This document shows, piece after piece, positions 45,646 to 53,998 of a stretch of 64,000 bases of DNA. The first letter of the stretch is position 1; every line of letters starts with the position of its first letter. The DNA is from CAIWHR01 sp963830485. Lineage in GTDB: Bacteria > Pseudomonadota > Gammaproteobacteria > Burkholderiales > Casimicrobiaceae. Made by a program: the position numbers and the translations under genes. Location: NCBI GenBank assembly GCA_963830485.1, contig CAWHNE010000029.1:124001-188000 (forward strand), read 5' to 3'. The notes under the pieces are model-generated. The model ran no database searches. It saw only the letters and a list, made by a program, of their open reading frames with translations, and had not been told where the DNA came from.

Positions 45646-46215
45646 ATGTTCCGCAAATCGTTACACGAAAGTCGTTTCTGCCCGCGTCGCGCGGCTACGG
45701 CCACTGCCGCGGCGCTCGCGTTCGCCTTCGCCGGGACAGCGCTGGGGCAGCCCGCCGGGGGTCCCGGCTTCGGCGGCCACGGGTACGGCGGTCACGGCGG
45801 TCCGCACGGCGCCATGATGGGCGGCGGCGAGGAAATGATCGGCAAGCTGATCGCCAACGCGAGAGAGAAGCTCAATCTCAACACCCAGCAGCAAGGCTTG
45901 TTCGAGGCGGCGGTCGCGCAGTCGAAGAATGCGCGCGAGTCCGCCCGCGCGCTGCACCAGAAGGTGAGGGACGCGCTTACCCTCGAGCTCGCGAAGACGG
46001 AGCCGGACCTTTCGGTGGTCGCTGGCGTCGCCGACGGCGTGCACGCAGATGCACAGGCGCTGCGCAAGGGCGTGCGCGACGCCTGGCTGAAGGTCTACGC
46101 GGCGCTCTTGCCCGAGCAGAAGACGGTCGTCAAGGACATGCTGCAGCAGCGACTCGCGCGCATGGACGCGTTCCGTCAGAAGATGCACGACCGCGCTGCG
46201 GCGCACGGCAGCTGA
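45646..46215 (+). CDS. Spy/CpxP family periplasmic protein
   Basis: A 189-residue exported helical protein. The signal peptide is followed by a Gly/His-rich stretch (GFGGHGYGGHGGPHGAMMGG) that could bind a metal, then LTxxQ-like helices: LNLNTQQQGLFEAAVAQSK and AALLPEQKTVVKDMLQQRL. Proteins of this family are ATP-independent periplasmic chaperones or stress sensors. It is divergent from an OmpR/EnvZ-type pair and followed by an intrinsic terminator at 46287-46316. Confidence 0.85.
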   Translation: MFRKSLHESRFCPRRAATATAAALAFAFAGTALGQPAGGPGFGGHGYGGHGGPHGAMMGGGEEMIGKLIANAREKLNLNTQQQGLFEAAVAQSKNARESARALHQKVRDALTLELAKTEPDLSVVAGVADGVHADAQALRKGVRDAWLKVYAALLPEQKTVVKDMLQQRLARMDAFRQKMHDRAAAHGS

Positions 46216-46241
46216 TTCGTCCGATTGACGTCGGCGCCACG

Positions 46242-46338
46242 CCCGGATCTCCGGTCCGCGCGCGGGAATCCGCAAGCCGACGCGGAAGACCCGGCCTTTG
46301 CGCCGGGTCTTTTTTTGGGCGCGGTCGTCAGTGCGTGC
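46242..46338 (+). repeat. Terminator-bearing repeat, copy A
   Basis: About 97 bases that match 49139-49232 almost throughout, including GGTCCGCGCGCGGGA, AAGCCGACG, CCGGCCTT, CGCCGGGT and TCGTCAGTGCG. This copy lies between convergent genes and includes a functional-looking terminator with a run of seven T. Confidence 0.6.
46287..46316 (+). terminator. Rho-independent terminator of the Spy/CpxP gene
   Basis: Stem AGACCCGGC / GCCGGGTCT (46287-46295 with 46302-46310), a six-base loop, then a run of T to 46316. It lies about 70 bases after the stop of the Spy/CpxP gene and fits a strong intrinsic terminator. Confidence 0.85.
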
Positions 46339-46423
46339 GCGCCGGGACGGCGACGCGTGCACCCCACGAGGAAAACAGCGCGCACATCGCGGCCAGGGAG
46401 CGGCGCGCCGCTGCTGCGCAACC

Positions 46424-48232
46424 TCAGTGCGTCAGCGCGTAGTTCACCGCCTCGAGGCCCATGACGATGCCGTACCCCGAATCACGATCCAGTCCGGGCG
46501 CGCGGATGTCGAGTGCAGTCTGTAGCATCGCGGTCAGGATCTGGGAGTTCGTGTAGTCGGGCCGCGCCGACTTGACGAGCGCGGCGATCGCCGCAGCGTG
46601 CGGCGCCGCCGCAGACGTGCCGAAGAACGGCAGGAAGCCCGGCGTCTTGGCCACGGCCCCGTCGGCCGCCGCGATGTCCGGCTTCACGAGCGTGGTGCCG
46701 CCATTGGTGGCGAACAGGAAGTTGCCGGGCGTGATCGCCGTCCCGCTCGGGTTGTAGAAGATCTTTCTGGGGCCGTCGGAGCTGAAGACCTCCGTCGGGT
46801 TCGCGGCGCCGCCGACGAAGGGCCTCGTGCCCGTGTGCGCGCTGTTCCAGTATGTCGCCGCGGTGCTCACCGTGTTGGCTCCCGCATTGTGACCCGAGGT
46901 CGCGCCGTTCGTGGCGATCTCCAGCTCGCTGTCGCCGAAGAAGATGTTGAGGTGCAGCGCACGGTCCGCGGCAGCCATCTTCTTGACGATGAGGATCCGG
47001 GCGCCGGCCGGGAAGCCCGACGGGTTGAAGAGCTCCTCGAACGGGTCCCCGGCGCCGGATTGGATGTTGGTCGACGCGGCGAGCACCGCGGTGCCCACCG
47101 CATTGAGGATGAACAGGTCGTAATCGTTGCCGGAGGCGCCCCACGCGTCCGACCACTGGAGGTCGACGACGGCTCCGCTGGACAAGAGACGATTGAAGTT
47201 CTGGACGCCGAAGGAATGCACGAGGTAGCCGGGCGGCAGCAGGGCGGGGGCGGCGCCACCATTGACGAAGTCGCCCTCCCACGTGCCCGACGTCGCGTTG
47301 GTGATGTTGCCGCCGTTGCCGGCCGACGAGAGGTACAGCGCGCCGTCCGCCGTCACGTCGTTCACGGCCTGCGCGATGGTCGTGTCCTGGAAAACGCCTT
47401 CGTCGGAATACGAGACATCGTCGACGATGACGTCGCAGCCGTAGACGAAGCGCAGCGTCCGGATGTTGTCGGCGAAGCTGTCGGGGCCGTTGAACGCGCT
47501 GGCGAAAAACAGCTGCACGCCCCGCGCGAGGTCATAGACGATCTCCATCATCGCCGTCCCCTCGCTCGAGCCCGGACCGCCGATAATTTCCTCGACGATC
47601 GTGGTCCCGGCGGGCAGGTCGCCGGTGGCGATCAGCGATGCGGTCGCCTCGGCGGAATCGGACAGGACCCCGACCGTCACACCGGCGCCCGTGTACCCTT
47701 TTGCATTCGCCTGATTGGCCTTGTGGCTGATGAAGCCCTGCGAGGTCAGCGCGCCGACGTTGGTCGTGACGTGCGGAACGGGAGCGATGCGACGTACGTC
47801 CGGATTGGCGGCGAGCGTTTCCACCGCGCTCAGCGGCACGTTGGCGCCGATCGACTGGTTTCGCACGGAGGAATAGAGCACCGTGCCTCCGAGCGCCTCG
47901 ATCTGCTTTAGCAGCCGGACCGAGACGCTGCCGCGGATCGTCACTTTCGCGAAACCGGCGCCGTCGACGAGCGCGGCGGCGGCACCCGCGTAGATCTTGG
48001 CCACGCTGACCGGTACCTGGCCCCGCGTGGAGCGCAGCGCGTACAGGAGCTGCGAGTTGATCTTCTGCTGGGCGCTCGAGCGCGCCTCCTTCTCCTGCAG
48101 GAGGACACCGATCTGCGTAAGCGCTTCGCGGTTCATCCGCTGCTGCTGCGCGTGGAGCGGCTGGGCGCAGAGCGTGGCCAGCAGCACCGCCGCGAACAGG
48201 CGCAGCGTCGTCTGCAATGTCTTCGTGATCAC
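46424..48232 (-). CDS. Exported S8/S53-like serine peptidase with Glu in place of the catalytic His
   Basis: A 602-residue exported protease-like protein. Signal peptide to about residue 28 (LHAQ). The catalytic domain begins VTVGVLSDSAEATASL (Asp). Where subtilisins have GHGTH, it reads GSSEGTAMMEIVYD, with a Glu; DVIVDDVSYSDEG supplies an Asp at the oxyanion position, and the Ser lies in FFGTSAAAPHAAAIAALV. A Ser-Glu-Asp set is the sedolisin (S53) arrangement, and the sequence fits the S53-like group placed within the subtilisin fold. An inserted beta region (residues about 300-430) separates the parts. Downstream of a PEP-CTERM gene on the same strand; no PEP-CTERM signal of its own. Confidence 0.83.
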   Translation of the reverse strand: MITKTLQTTLRLFAAVLLATLCAQPLHAQQQRMNREALTQIGVLLQEKEARSSAQQKINSQLLYALRSTRGQVPVSVAKIYAGAAAALVDGAGFAKVTIRGSVSVRLLKQIEALGGTVLYSSVRNQSIGANVPLSAVETLAANPDVRRIAPVPHVTTNVGALTSQGFISHKANQANAKGYTGAGVTVGVLSDSAEATASLIATGDLPAGTTIVEEIIGGPGSSEGTAMMEIVYDLARGVQLFFASAFNGPDSFADNIRTLRFVYGCDVIVDDVSYSDEGVFQDTTIAQAVNDVTADGALYLSSAGNGGNITNATSGTWEGDFVNGGAAPALLPPGYLVHSFGVQNFNRLLSSGAVVDLQWSDAWGASGNDYDLFILNAVGTAVLAASTNIQSGAGDPFEELFNPSGFPAGARILIVKKMAAADRALHLNIFFGDSELEIATNGATSGHNAGANTVSTAATYWNSAHTGTRPFVGGAANPTEVFSSDGPRKIFYNPSGTAITPGNFLFATNGGTTLVKPDIAAADGAVAKTPGFLPFFGTSAAAPHAAAIAALVKSARPDYTNSQILTAMLQTALDIRAPGLDRDSGYGIVMGLEAVNYALTH

Positions 48233-48296
48233 GGTAGCTCCTCGCGAAGTCCGGGCCCGTGGACGAGCCCGCTCCGATGGGTGATCGCCGCGCGGG

Positions 48297-48944
48297 CTAG
48301 GCGGCCCGCCGCGCGGACCGGCGCGCCATGATCAGGAGCGCGAGACCGCAGACGAGAAGGGCCAGGTTGTGGGGTTCGGGCGTAGCGCGAACGAGATCGG
48401 TGAATTCCGTGTCGGAGAACGCCTCGACGGTGATGATACCGGGCAGGTCCAGGCCGCCGCCGGGAACGGTTTCGTTGAGCACGAGGATCAGGTGATCCGT
48501 GCTCCCGACGATAACCTGGAAGAACACGGGATCGGTGCCGAAGAGGTTGCCGCTGAACCCCGGGTCGCCCAGCCAGTTGTCGGAAAGGTCGGCCGGGTTG
48601 TAGCTGCTTAGGTACGCCGACAGGAAGGTCGTTGTGGCCGTGCTGTCGAAGATGATCTGGAGGAAGCCGCCGAACACGAACCCGGCCTCGAGCGCGCCGA
48701 TGTCCAGATCGAGCGTCGCGTAGTGATAGGAGGTGCCCATGTTGACCACGCCCGGGAACGGCTCGCCGCCCGACCAGTCCTGCGGGACCCCGTTGCGGCT
48801 CAGCCGGCCGAGCTGTTGCGGGTCGCCGGCGCTGACCGCGATGCTGCCACTGAAGATGACAGTTCCTTGGGCGAGCCCGCATAGCAGCAGCGAGGCCGCC
48901 GTCGCGGCCAGCAGGCGTCGGCAAACGGTCCCGAAGACTTTCAT
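48297..48944 (-). CDS. PEP-CTERM sorting-domain protein
   Basis: A 215-residue exported protein. Signal peptide to about residue 27 (LAQG). The C-terminus has the full PEP-CTERM sorting signal: ATPEPHNLALLVCGLALLIM then RRSARR, i.e. Pro-Glu-Pro, a hydrophobic helix and a basic tail, recognised by exosortase. The body is a beta domain without an assignable family (HLILVLNETVPGGGLDLPG). No exosortase gene lies in the window. It precedes the sedolisin-like peptidase by 64 bases. Confidence 0.88.
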   Translation of the reverse strand: MKVFGTVCRRLLAATAASLLLCGLAQGTVIFSGSIAVSAGDPQQLGRLSRNGVPQDWSGGEPFPGVVNMGTSYHYATLDLDIGALEAGFVFGGFLQIIFDSTATTTFLSAYLSSYNPADLSDNWLGDPGFSGNLFGTDPVFFQVIVGSTDHLILVLNETVPGGGLDLPGIITVEAFSDTEFTDLVRATPEPHNLALLVCGLALLIMARRSARRAA

Positions 48945-49138
48945 GTCACCCCCCAGGTCGCCGGCTCGCAGTCCAAGTCAGGACCACAGGAGCGGGCGCG
49001 CGCAAATTGTCGCTTACAACCGCATAATCCATGCCTCTGCGGCAAACCATTGATCTTGAAGCCGCCGATTTTCACGTTCGCCTCTAGCGTAAAAATATTC
49101 GACGCTCGGGCGGCTGGGCGCGGAGTTGTTCGCGGGTC

Positions 49139-49232
49139 CGGATCCGGTCCGCGCGCGGGAGTCCGGAAGCCGACGACGGCGGGCCCGGCCTTCACGCCGG
49201 GTTCCCTTTGTCGGGCGTATTCGTCAGTGCGC
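49139..49232 (+). repeat. Terminator-bearing repeat, copy B
   Basis: Matches 46242-46338 along its length. The hairpin CCCGGC/GCCGGG is retained (about 49185-49202), but the T run is reduced to TTCCCTTT. The copy reaches into the last codons of the hybrid kinase gene (stop at 49224), so the two copies are in different genic contexts. Confidence 0.55.
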
Positions 49233-51053
49233 AGCCGTGGGAACGCCGGTCGCGACCGTACGACCGCCGTCGCGCGCGTCGACGGCCGCCTCGGCGGCCG
49301 AACGCAGCGCCGCGGCGACCAGAGGCTTCGCGAGCAACGTGATGCCGGCCGCGCGCGCTTCCGCGGCCGCCTCGTCGCTGGTATCGCCGGATACGATCAG
49401 CGCCGGCGCCGCGTGAGCGCACGCGCGGCGAATCTCTGCGATGGCTGCAATACCCGACCCGCCGTCGGCGAGACGCAGGTCGGCGACGATCAGGTCGGGT
49501 GCGTCGGCGCCGAGCAGATGGCACACCACGGTCGCGTCGTCGCCCCCCGCGACGCGCGCCCCCCAGGATGCGAACAGCGTGCACATCGCGGCGACCACGG
49601 CCGGGTCATCGTCGACGACGGCGACAACGCGTCCGGCGAACGACGCGACGCGCGCTTCCGCTTCGGCGTGGATGTCACGCGCCACGGCCGGGCGCCGCCG
49701 GCGCTGTGCAACGCGTGGCGCCGTCACCGAAAACCGCGACCCGCGCCCGGGTGTCGACAGGAGCGCGAGCGGATGATCGAGCAGCGCACAGAGGCGGCGC
49801 ACGATCGCGAGGCCGAGCCCCATCCCGCGCCCCGCATCGTGCCGCGGAGCGCCGCCGATCTGCACGAACTCGTCGAAGATGCGCTCGCGGTCCGCGGCGG
49901 CGATGCCGATCCCGGTATCGACGACGTCGATGCGCACCGACGCGTCGCGCCGCCTCGCCCCGAGCACGACGCCGCCCTTACGGGTGTAGCGAAGCGCGTT
50001 GGCGAGCAGGTTGCGCAGGATCCGCTCGAGCAGCAATGGGTCGGAGTCGACGCACCACGCGGTGGGAACGACGCGCAGCGCGAGGCCCCGCGCCGCGGCC
50101 TGCGGTGCGAAGTCCGCCGCGAGCCGGCAGAACAGCGGGCCGAGCGGGACCTCGCCGCGCTCTGGAGAGAGCGCGCCGGCATCGAGCCGCGACAGGTCGA
50201 GCAGCTGTCCGAACAGCGACTCCAATGCCTCGACCGACGCGTGGATGCTCGCCGCGAGGGGCTTCATCTCGGGATCGCGCGCCTTGGCCGACAACGCCGC
50301 GGAGAAGAGCCCGATCGCGTGCAACGGCTGACGCAGGTCGTGGCTCGCCGCGGCCAGGAACTGGCTCTTCGCGCGGTTGGCCGTCTCCGCGGCGGTGCGC
50401 GCAGATTCCGCGGCGCGTGTCTGCGCGGTGAGCAGCTCGATCAGGTCGACGTTCTCGTGGCGGATCGCGAGCGAGTGCGTGAGCAGGTCGTTCAATCGCC
50501 GGCCGAACGAAAGCACGAACATGAGCACGACCAGGAGCACGAGTGCCGTGAACCAGTGGACCTGGCCGCCTTCGATCGCCACGCGTGCCACGAGCGGCAC
50601 GAGCGCCGCCAGCGTGAAGCCGTAGAACGCCGGCCTGTAGACGGCGGTGAGGTTGAGCCCGCCCAGGATCACGCTGAAGATGCAGACGATGAGAAGCGCC
50701 TGGTGCGGTGGCGAACCCGGGAACATCACGACGGCGGCGACGCCCCACAGCGCGCCGGCGACGGTGGATCCCGCTGCCCAGTAGCGGCCCCAGCGTGGTG
50801 CGTCGGCGACCGCCGGCGCCGCCCGCCGATACGCGCGGACGAGCAGGCCGCGCCACGCCTGGTTCGCCAGGATCGCCGCGAACCACAGGGCCATCACCAC
50901 GGCGTCCTCGCGGTCCCACAGCACCGTGCAGAGGATCGCCGCACCCAGCGTCATCGACGCGGTGGTCCGGTGCCACGAGCGGTAGAGCGTCGCGACCTCG
51001 TCGGCGCGCGCGCGGGCGATCTGCAGCGGCGCGATCGCCGCGAGCGACGCCAT
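49224..51053 (-). CDS. Hybrid sensor histidine kinase/response regulator
   Basis: A 609-residue membrane kinase. The N-terminal 200 residues contain about six helices (LGAAILCTVLW; VVMALWFAAILANQAW; LLIVCIFSVILGGLNL; WFTALVLLVVLMFVLSF). The HisKA domain has FLAAASHDLRQPLHAIGLFS with the phospho-His; HATPase has LRNLLANALRYTRKGG, VDTGIGIAA and GMGLGLAIVRRLCALL. A C-terminal receiver has VVAVVDDDPAVVAA, the Asp in LIVADLRLADGGSG, and LLAKPL. It is the second gene of an operon with the LuxR-type regulator, 15 bases away. This kinase layout is common in betaproteobacteria; the signal is unknown. Confidence 0.92.
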   Translation of the reverse strand: MASLAAIAPLQIARARADEVATLYRSWHRTTASMTLGAAILCTVLWDREDAVVMALWFAAILANQAWRGLLVRAYRRAAPAVADAPRWGRYWAAGSTVAGALWGVAAVVMFPGSPPHQALLIVCIFSVILGGLNLTAVYRPAFYGFTLAALVPLVARVAIEGGQVHWFTALVLLVVLMFVLSFGRRLNDLLTHSLAIRHENVDLIELLTAQTRAAESARTAAETANRAKSQFLAAASHDLRQPLHAIGLFSAALSAKARDPEMKPLAASIHASVEALESLFGQLLDLSRLDAGALSPERGEVPLGPLFCRLAADFAPQAAARGLALRVVPTAWCVDSDPLLLERILRNLLANALRYTRKGGVVLGARRRDASVRIDVVDTGIGIAAADRERIFDEFVQIGGAPRHDAGRGMGLGLAIVRRLCALLDHPLALLSTPGRGSRFSVTAPRVAQRRRRPAVARDIHAEAEARVASFAGRVVAVVDDDPAVVAAMCTLFASWGARVAGGDDATVVCHLLGADAPDLIVADLRLADGGSGIAAIAEIRRACAHAAPALIVSGDTSDEAAAEARAAGITLLAKPLVAAALRSAAEAAVDARDGGRTVATGVPTAAH

Positions 51054-51068
51054 GGCGTGAGGATCGAA

Positions 51069-51716
51069 CTAGCGCCTTGCGGCAAGCGTCTCGACGCTGA
51101 TGCCGCGGCGAGCGAGCGTCGCGACGGCCTGTGCGCGCGTGCGCACGTTGAGCCGCTTCAGGATCGCGCTCACGTGCACCTTGACCGTGCCCTCGGACAG
51201 CTTGAGGTCGCGGCAGATGAGCTTGTTGGGTTTGCCCTGGACGAGCAGCAGGAGGACGTCCGCCTGCCGCGCGGTGAGGCCGAGTGCACCCGGCGCGATC
51301 CGCACGCCGTCGGCATCGGGCTCGAGCGTGATGTCGGGCGTCAGGTACTCGAGGCCGTCGATGCATTGCCGGACGGCATCGAGCAGCTCCGCTGCGTTGG
51401 CGGTCTTCGCGATGAAGCCGCGGGCGCCGGCAGCGAGCGACGCGTTCACTGTCGCGCGATCGTGCGTTGCCGAGAGCACGACGACGGGCACGCCGGGGTA
51501 GTCCTGCATCAGGTCGGACAGGAGATCGAGGCCGCGCGTCCCGGGCAAGGCGAGATCGAGCAACACGAGCGCGACGTCCGGCTCGTTGTCGAGGATCGCG
51601 GTCGCTGCGGCGGCGTCGACGGCATTGCGCACGACGATGCCGCCGCCCAACTGCGGTAAGAGCTGGGACAGCGCGTCCTGGATCAGCGGATGATCGTCGA
51701 TCACCAGAATCTTCAT
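51069..51716 (-). CDS. NarL/LuxR-family response regulator
   Basis: A 215-residue regulator. Receiver: ILVIDDHPLIQDAL, phosphoacceptor Asp in LVLLDLALPGTRGLDL, LSATHD, and the Lys of FIAKTANAAELL. The LuxR helix-turn-helix is LGLTARQADVLLLLVQGKPN then KLICRDLKLSEGTVKVHVSA. It precedes and is transcribed with the hybrid kinase at 49224, its probable partner. Upstream, beyond 51720, is IS30 debris. Confidence 0.92.
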   Translation of the reverse strand: MKILVIDDHPLIQDALSQLLPQLGGGIVVRNAVDAAAATAILDNEPDVALVLLDLALPGTRGLDLLSDLMQDYPGVPVVVLSATHDRATVNASLAAGARGFIAKTANAAELLDAVRQCIDGLEYLTPDITLEPDADGVRIAPGALGLTARQADVLLLLVQGKPNKLICRDLKLSEGTVKVHVSAILKRLNVRTRAQAVATLARRGISVETLAARR

Positions 51717-51860
51717 GGTGCCCCCTCGACGTGCGCCGCATGGCGATGACGCAGAAGGTTAGCGCGGGTGCACGGGACTCCGCACCTGTCAAAAGTGACA
51801 GGTTGGCGCACCAGCCGACGAACGGTAGCCGGCGCGTTACGCGCCGGCGAGACCCTGGCG

Positions 51861-51957
51861 CGGCCTTTGCAGGTGTCCCACGAGACCGTCTATCGCAGCT
51901 TGGTTGTGCAGACGCGCGGCGTACTCAAGAGGGAGCTGATCGCGCACCTGCGAACCG
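51861..51957 (+). mobile_element. Remnant of an IS30-family transposase (internal part)
   Basis: The plus strand encodes RPLQVSHETVYRSLVVQTRG and VLKRELIAHLRT, the segment of IS30 transposases just before the integrase core (VSHETIYRSLF is the usual form). Neither a start nor the DDE residues are present. The rest of the 317-base gap between the regulator gene and the element at 52034 shows no gene. Confidence 0.72.
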
Positions 51958-52033
51958 GGGTATGCGCCAACCCAAGATTGACCTGACTTGATCCTCCCGA
52001 CGTGGGTAAAAGAGTCCGCAATGCCGGGGCTTA

Positions 52034-52300
52034 GAGCTTGTCCGTTAATAAATCGCGCGATGCGCTTTGCCACAATGCGATGGGATGCGCGAAGGACGGC
52101 GAAGGGCGTGGCAGGCCCCACGCCCGAGCCGGCCGACAAAGCAGACCGCGCATTGTGGCAAAGCCCTTCGGGAACGGGCAGCTTGGGCCGATGGCTTTGT
52201 CGCTCGGCTTGCCTTGGGGCCCACCCAAGGCTGCACCTCGCTTCGCGCCCTCGGCCCAACCTGCCGCGTTCGCACGCGTGATTTATTGACGGACAAGCTC
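52034..52300. mobile_element. 267-bp MITE-like element with 26-bp terminal inverted repeats
   Basis: The ends, GAGCTTGTCCGT at 52034 and its complement ending at 52300, pair over 26 bases with 24 matches. TTA flanks both ends (52031-52033 and 52301-52303) as a likely target duplication. Inside is a second, perfect 16-base inverted repeat, GCTTTGCCACAATGCG at 52064-52079 with its complement at 52149-52164. No transposase is encoded, so it would need one in trans. It ends eight bases short of the P-loop kinase stop region. Confidence 0.7.
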
Positions 52301-52310
52301 TTAGGCGCGA

Positions 52311-52721
52311 CTAGAGTTCAATCCGCACCACGACGTTAGCCTTCGTGGCTGGGGAAAATGCCGCCTCGTACGCGGAAAGTTGCCGCTCCATGATCGGGCT
52401 ACTCGATTGCCGGGGATTCGTGAGATACATGGAGAAATCTGGAATACGGTTGATCCGCGTCATTAGTTGAAGAATAGCAACGCCTTCAACGATTACGGGA
52501 AGGGGTGACGTCACGCGTCGTTCGATGATGCGGTTTATCTGATCGTCGAGATACACGACGTAATCCCGCGTAGGGATTAGGAATAGATCGGTCTCAATCA
52601 ACGTCACATTGAAGTGCCACGCAAGATACCGCCCCAGTGTGGTTTTGCCGACGCCGTCACGACCATCGATCGAAACAATGGCACTGGGCAAGCCTTGCAT
52701 GATCGGTCTCAGCAGGTCCAC
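52311..52721 (-). CDS. P-loop nucleoside-kinase-like protein
   Basis: About 136 residues with a Walker A motif near the N-terminus: VSIDGRDGVGKTTLGRYLAW. LIETDLFLIPTRDYVVYLDD and PLPVIVEGVAILQLM have the layout of small uridine-kinase or adenylylsulfate-kinase-like proteins. GTG 52721 (after GCAGG) is used; the frame is open to an ATG at 52910, but that extension is low-complexity and overlaps the upstream gene. The gene ends 11 bases before the MITE-like element, so its 3' end may have been altered. Substrate unknown. It follows the gene at 52882 on the same strand. Confidence 0.65.
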   Translation of the reverse strand: MDLLRPIMQGLPSAIVSIDGRDGVGKTTLGRYLAWHFNVTLIETDLFLIPTRDYVVYLDDQINRIIERRVTSPLPVIVEGVAILQLMTRINRIPDFSMYLTNPRQSSSPIMERQLSAYEAAFSPATKANVVVRIEL

Positions 52722-52881
52722 GACCTGCAAATAGCATGGGAGGATGGTTGGTCCGGCGGCGCCCTTGGACGAAGCTGACCAACGCCGAGCGGATGGCGCC
52801 CCGGCATCGCCGCCGAGGTGTCCTGGTTGAGGGAGGTTAGGCCGCACTTCCGGTGCCTTTCCGCCCTGCGCCACAAGCGAT

Positions 52882-53586
52882 TCAGGCGCGCGCCGACGCA
52901 TTGGAAGCATCCAGGTCAGGTAGCAGGACTGCCCATTCTTCGTACATGACGGTCTCAGGTGACTTCCACCGCAAGACCCACATGTCCGGACGCCTGGAAA
53001 CCAGCTCTCCGTGCTCGCCGCGGTCGCCCGTCAATGCGAACCCATGCAGTGCTTCGTTGGGCAAGCCGAAGAAATGAACGAATGGGTTCCAGTCGGACAG
53101 GTGCGCGTGCGCAATGGACAAGACTTCATCTAAGTATCGATGCACGTTCGCCTGAAGCTGGACGGGCTTTCGGGGCCTTTCAGGAAATAGGGTGACCAGC
53201 TGCGAGAACGCCGAATCAACGGCATCGGACAATTCGCCAAAACGAGAGTCGCGCTGCAGAGCAGAATTGCCAGGATGGGAATTGGTGCCCGCAACGGACT
53301 TGCCGTCGACTGCCGCAAGACGCAGGACGCTGGGAGCGTTAGTGCAAGATTCAGTCCTGCGTAATACCGCCTCGCCGGTTGCGCAGAAGCCTATTGTGAA
53401 ATACGTGTCGGTACTTCGATCCGGGACAAGTTCGTACCCAAAGAGTCCATCCTCGACGATGGGAAGCAAGTCCAGCGAAAGGCCGATGGGCAGCGAGTAG
53501 CGGGGGGCCGCGGCAACCAATTGCGCCCGAAGCATCGGCAACAAGGTCTTCGCTTCAGAGAGTCGTGGACAATAGCTCGATTGCAT
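52882..53586 (-). CDS. Hypothetical protein, 234 residues
   Basis: A cytosolic protein I do not recognise. ATG 53586 follows GGGGAGG at good spacing, which decides against an upstream ATG. Conserved-looking pieces are LPIGLSLDLLPIVEDGLFGY, STDTYFTIGFCATGEAV and PFVHFFGLPNEALHGFALTG; it has no signal peptide or membrane helix. Base composition is lower in GC than the chromosomal genes to the left. It is immediately upstream of the P-loop kinase, so the two may work together. Confidence 0.55.
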   Translation of the reverse strand: MQSSYCPRLSEAKTLLPMLRAQLVAAAPRYSLPIGLSLDLLPIVEDGLFGYELVPDRSTDTYFTIGFCATGEAVLRRTESCTNAPSVLRLAAVDGKSVAGTNSHPGNSALQRDSRFGELSDAVDSAFSQLVTLFPERPRKPVQLQANVHRYLDEVLSIAHAHLSDWNPFVHFFGLPNEALHGFALTGDRGEHGELVSRRPDMWVLRWKSPETVMYEEWAVLLPDLDASNASARA

Positions 53587-53998
53587 CGGACCTCCCCTTC
53601 GTCGGCTTGGCAATCATACTGCGTGCCGAGCCGATGATTCCAGAAGGGCCGCACCTACTCGGGCGGAGCGTCGCGGCCGCCGCCATCGGCTCGACCGCGC
53701 CGCTTTCCGGGCCGCCAATCGCGACCTCCCGTGATGGGCCAGTGGGTGCGCGCCCGGTACAAAGGCCGGGCGCGCCGATATCGGCGCGCGCTACGTCGAG
53801 CGGGAGATCGTCGGGCCGCCGGAGATCCTGCGCGCGCGCTGGCGTGACCTTCAGCCCGCGGAAGTAGCCCTGCGAATGGCTGCCAACGGCCCAAGAAGCG
53901 GACACTCGACCGTGTGGTGGCGCGTGGTGGCAACGCCACAGGAAATGGGCATATGCTTTCTCCCGCCGCCGTCCGAGCGGCGCACCGGGAGAACTCAA
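53587..53998. other. 412-base region without a supported gene
   Basis: Lies between the divergent unknown gene and the beta-helix gene and must hold both promoters. It includes GC-rich inverted segments around 53755-53800 (CCGGGCGCGCCG and GATATCGGCGCGCG), and no open frame with a recognisable protein. Possibly the debris of an older gene. Confidence 0.4.

Noticed and set aside
48297..48944. A complete PEP-CTERM/exosortase system
   Set aside because: Only one sorted protein is present; no exosortase or exopolysaccharide genes are in the window.
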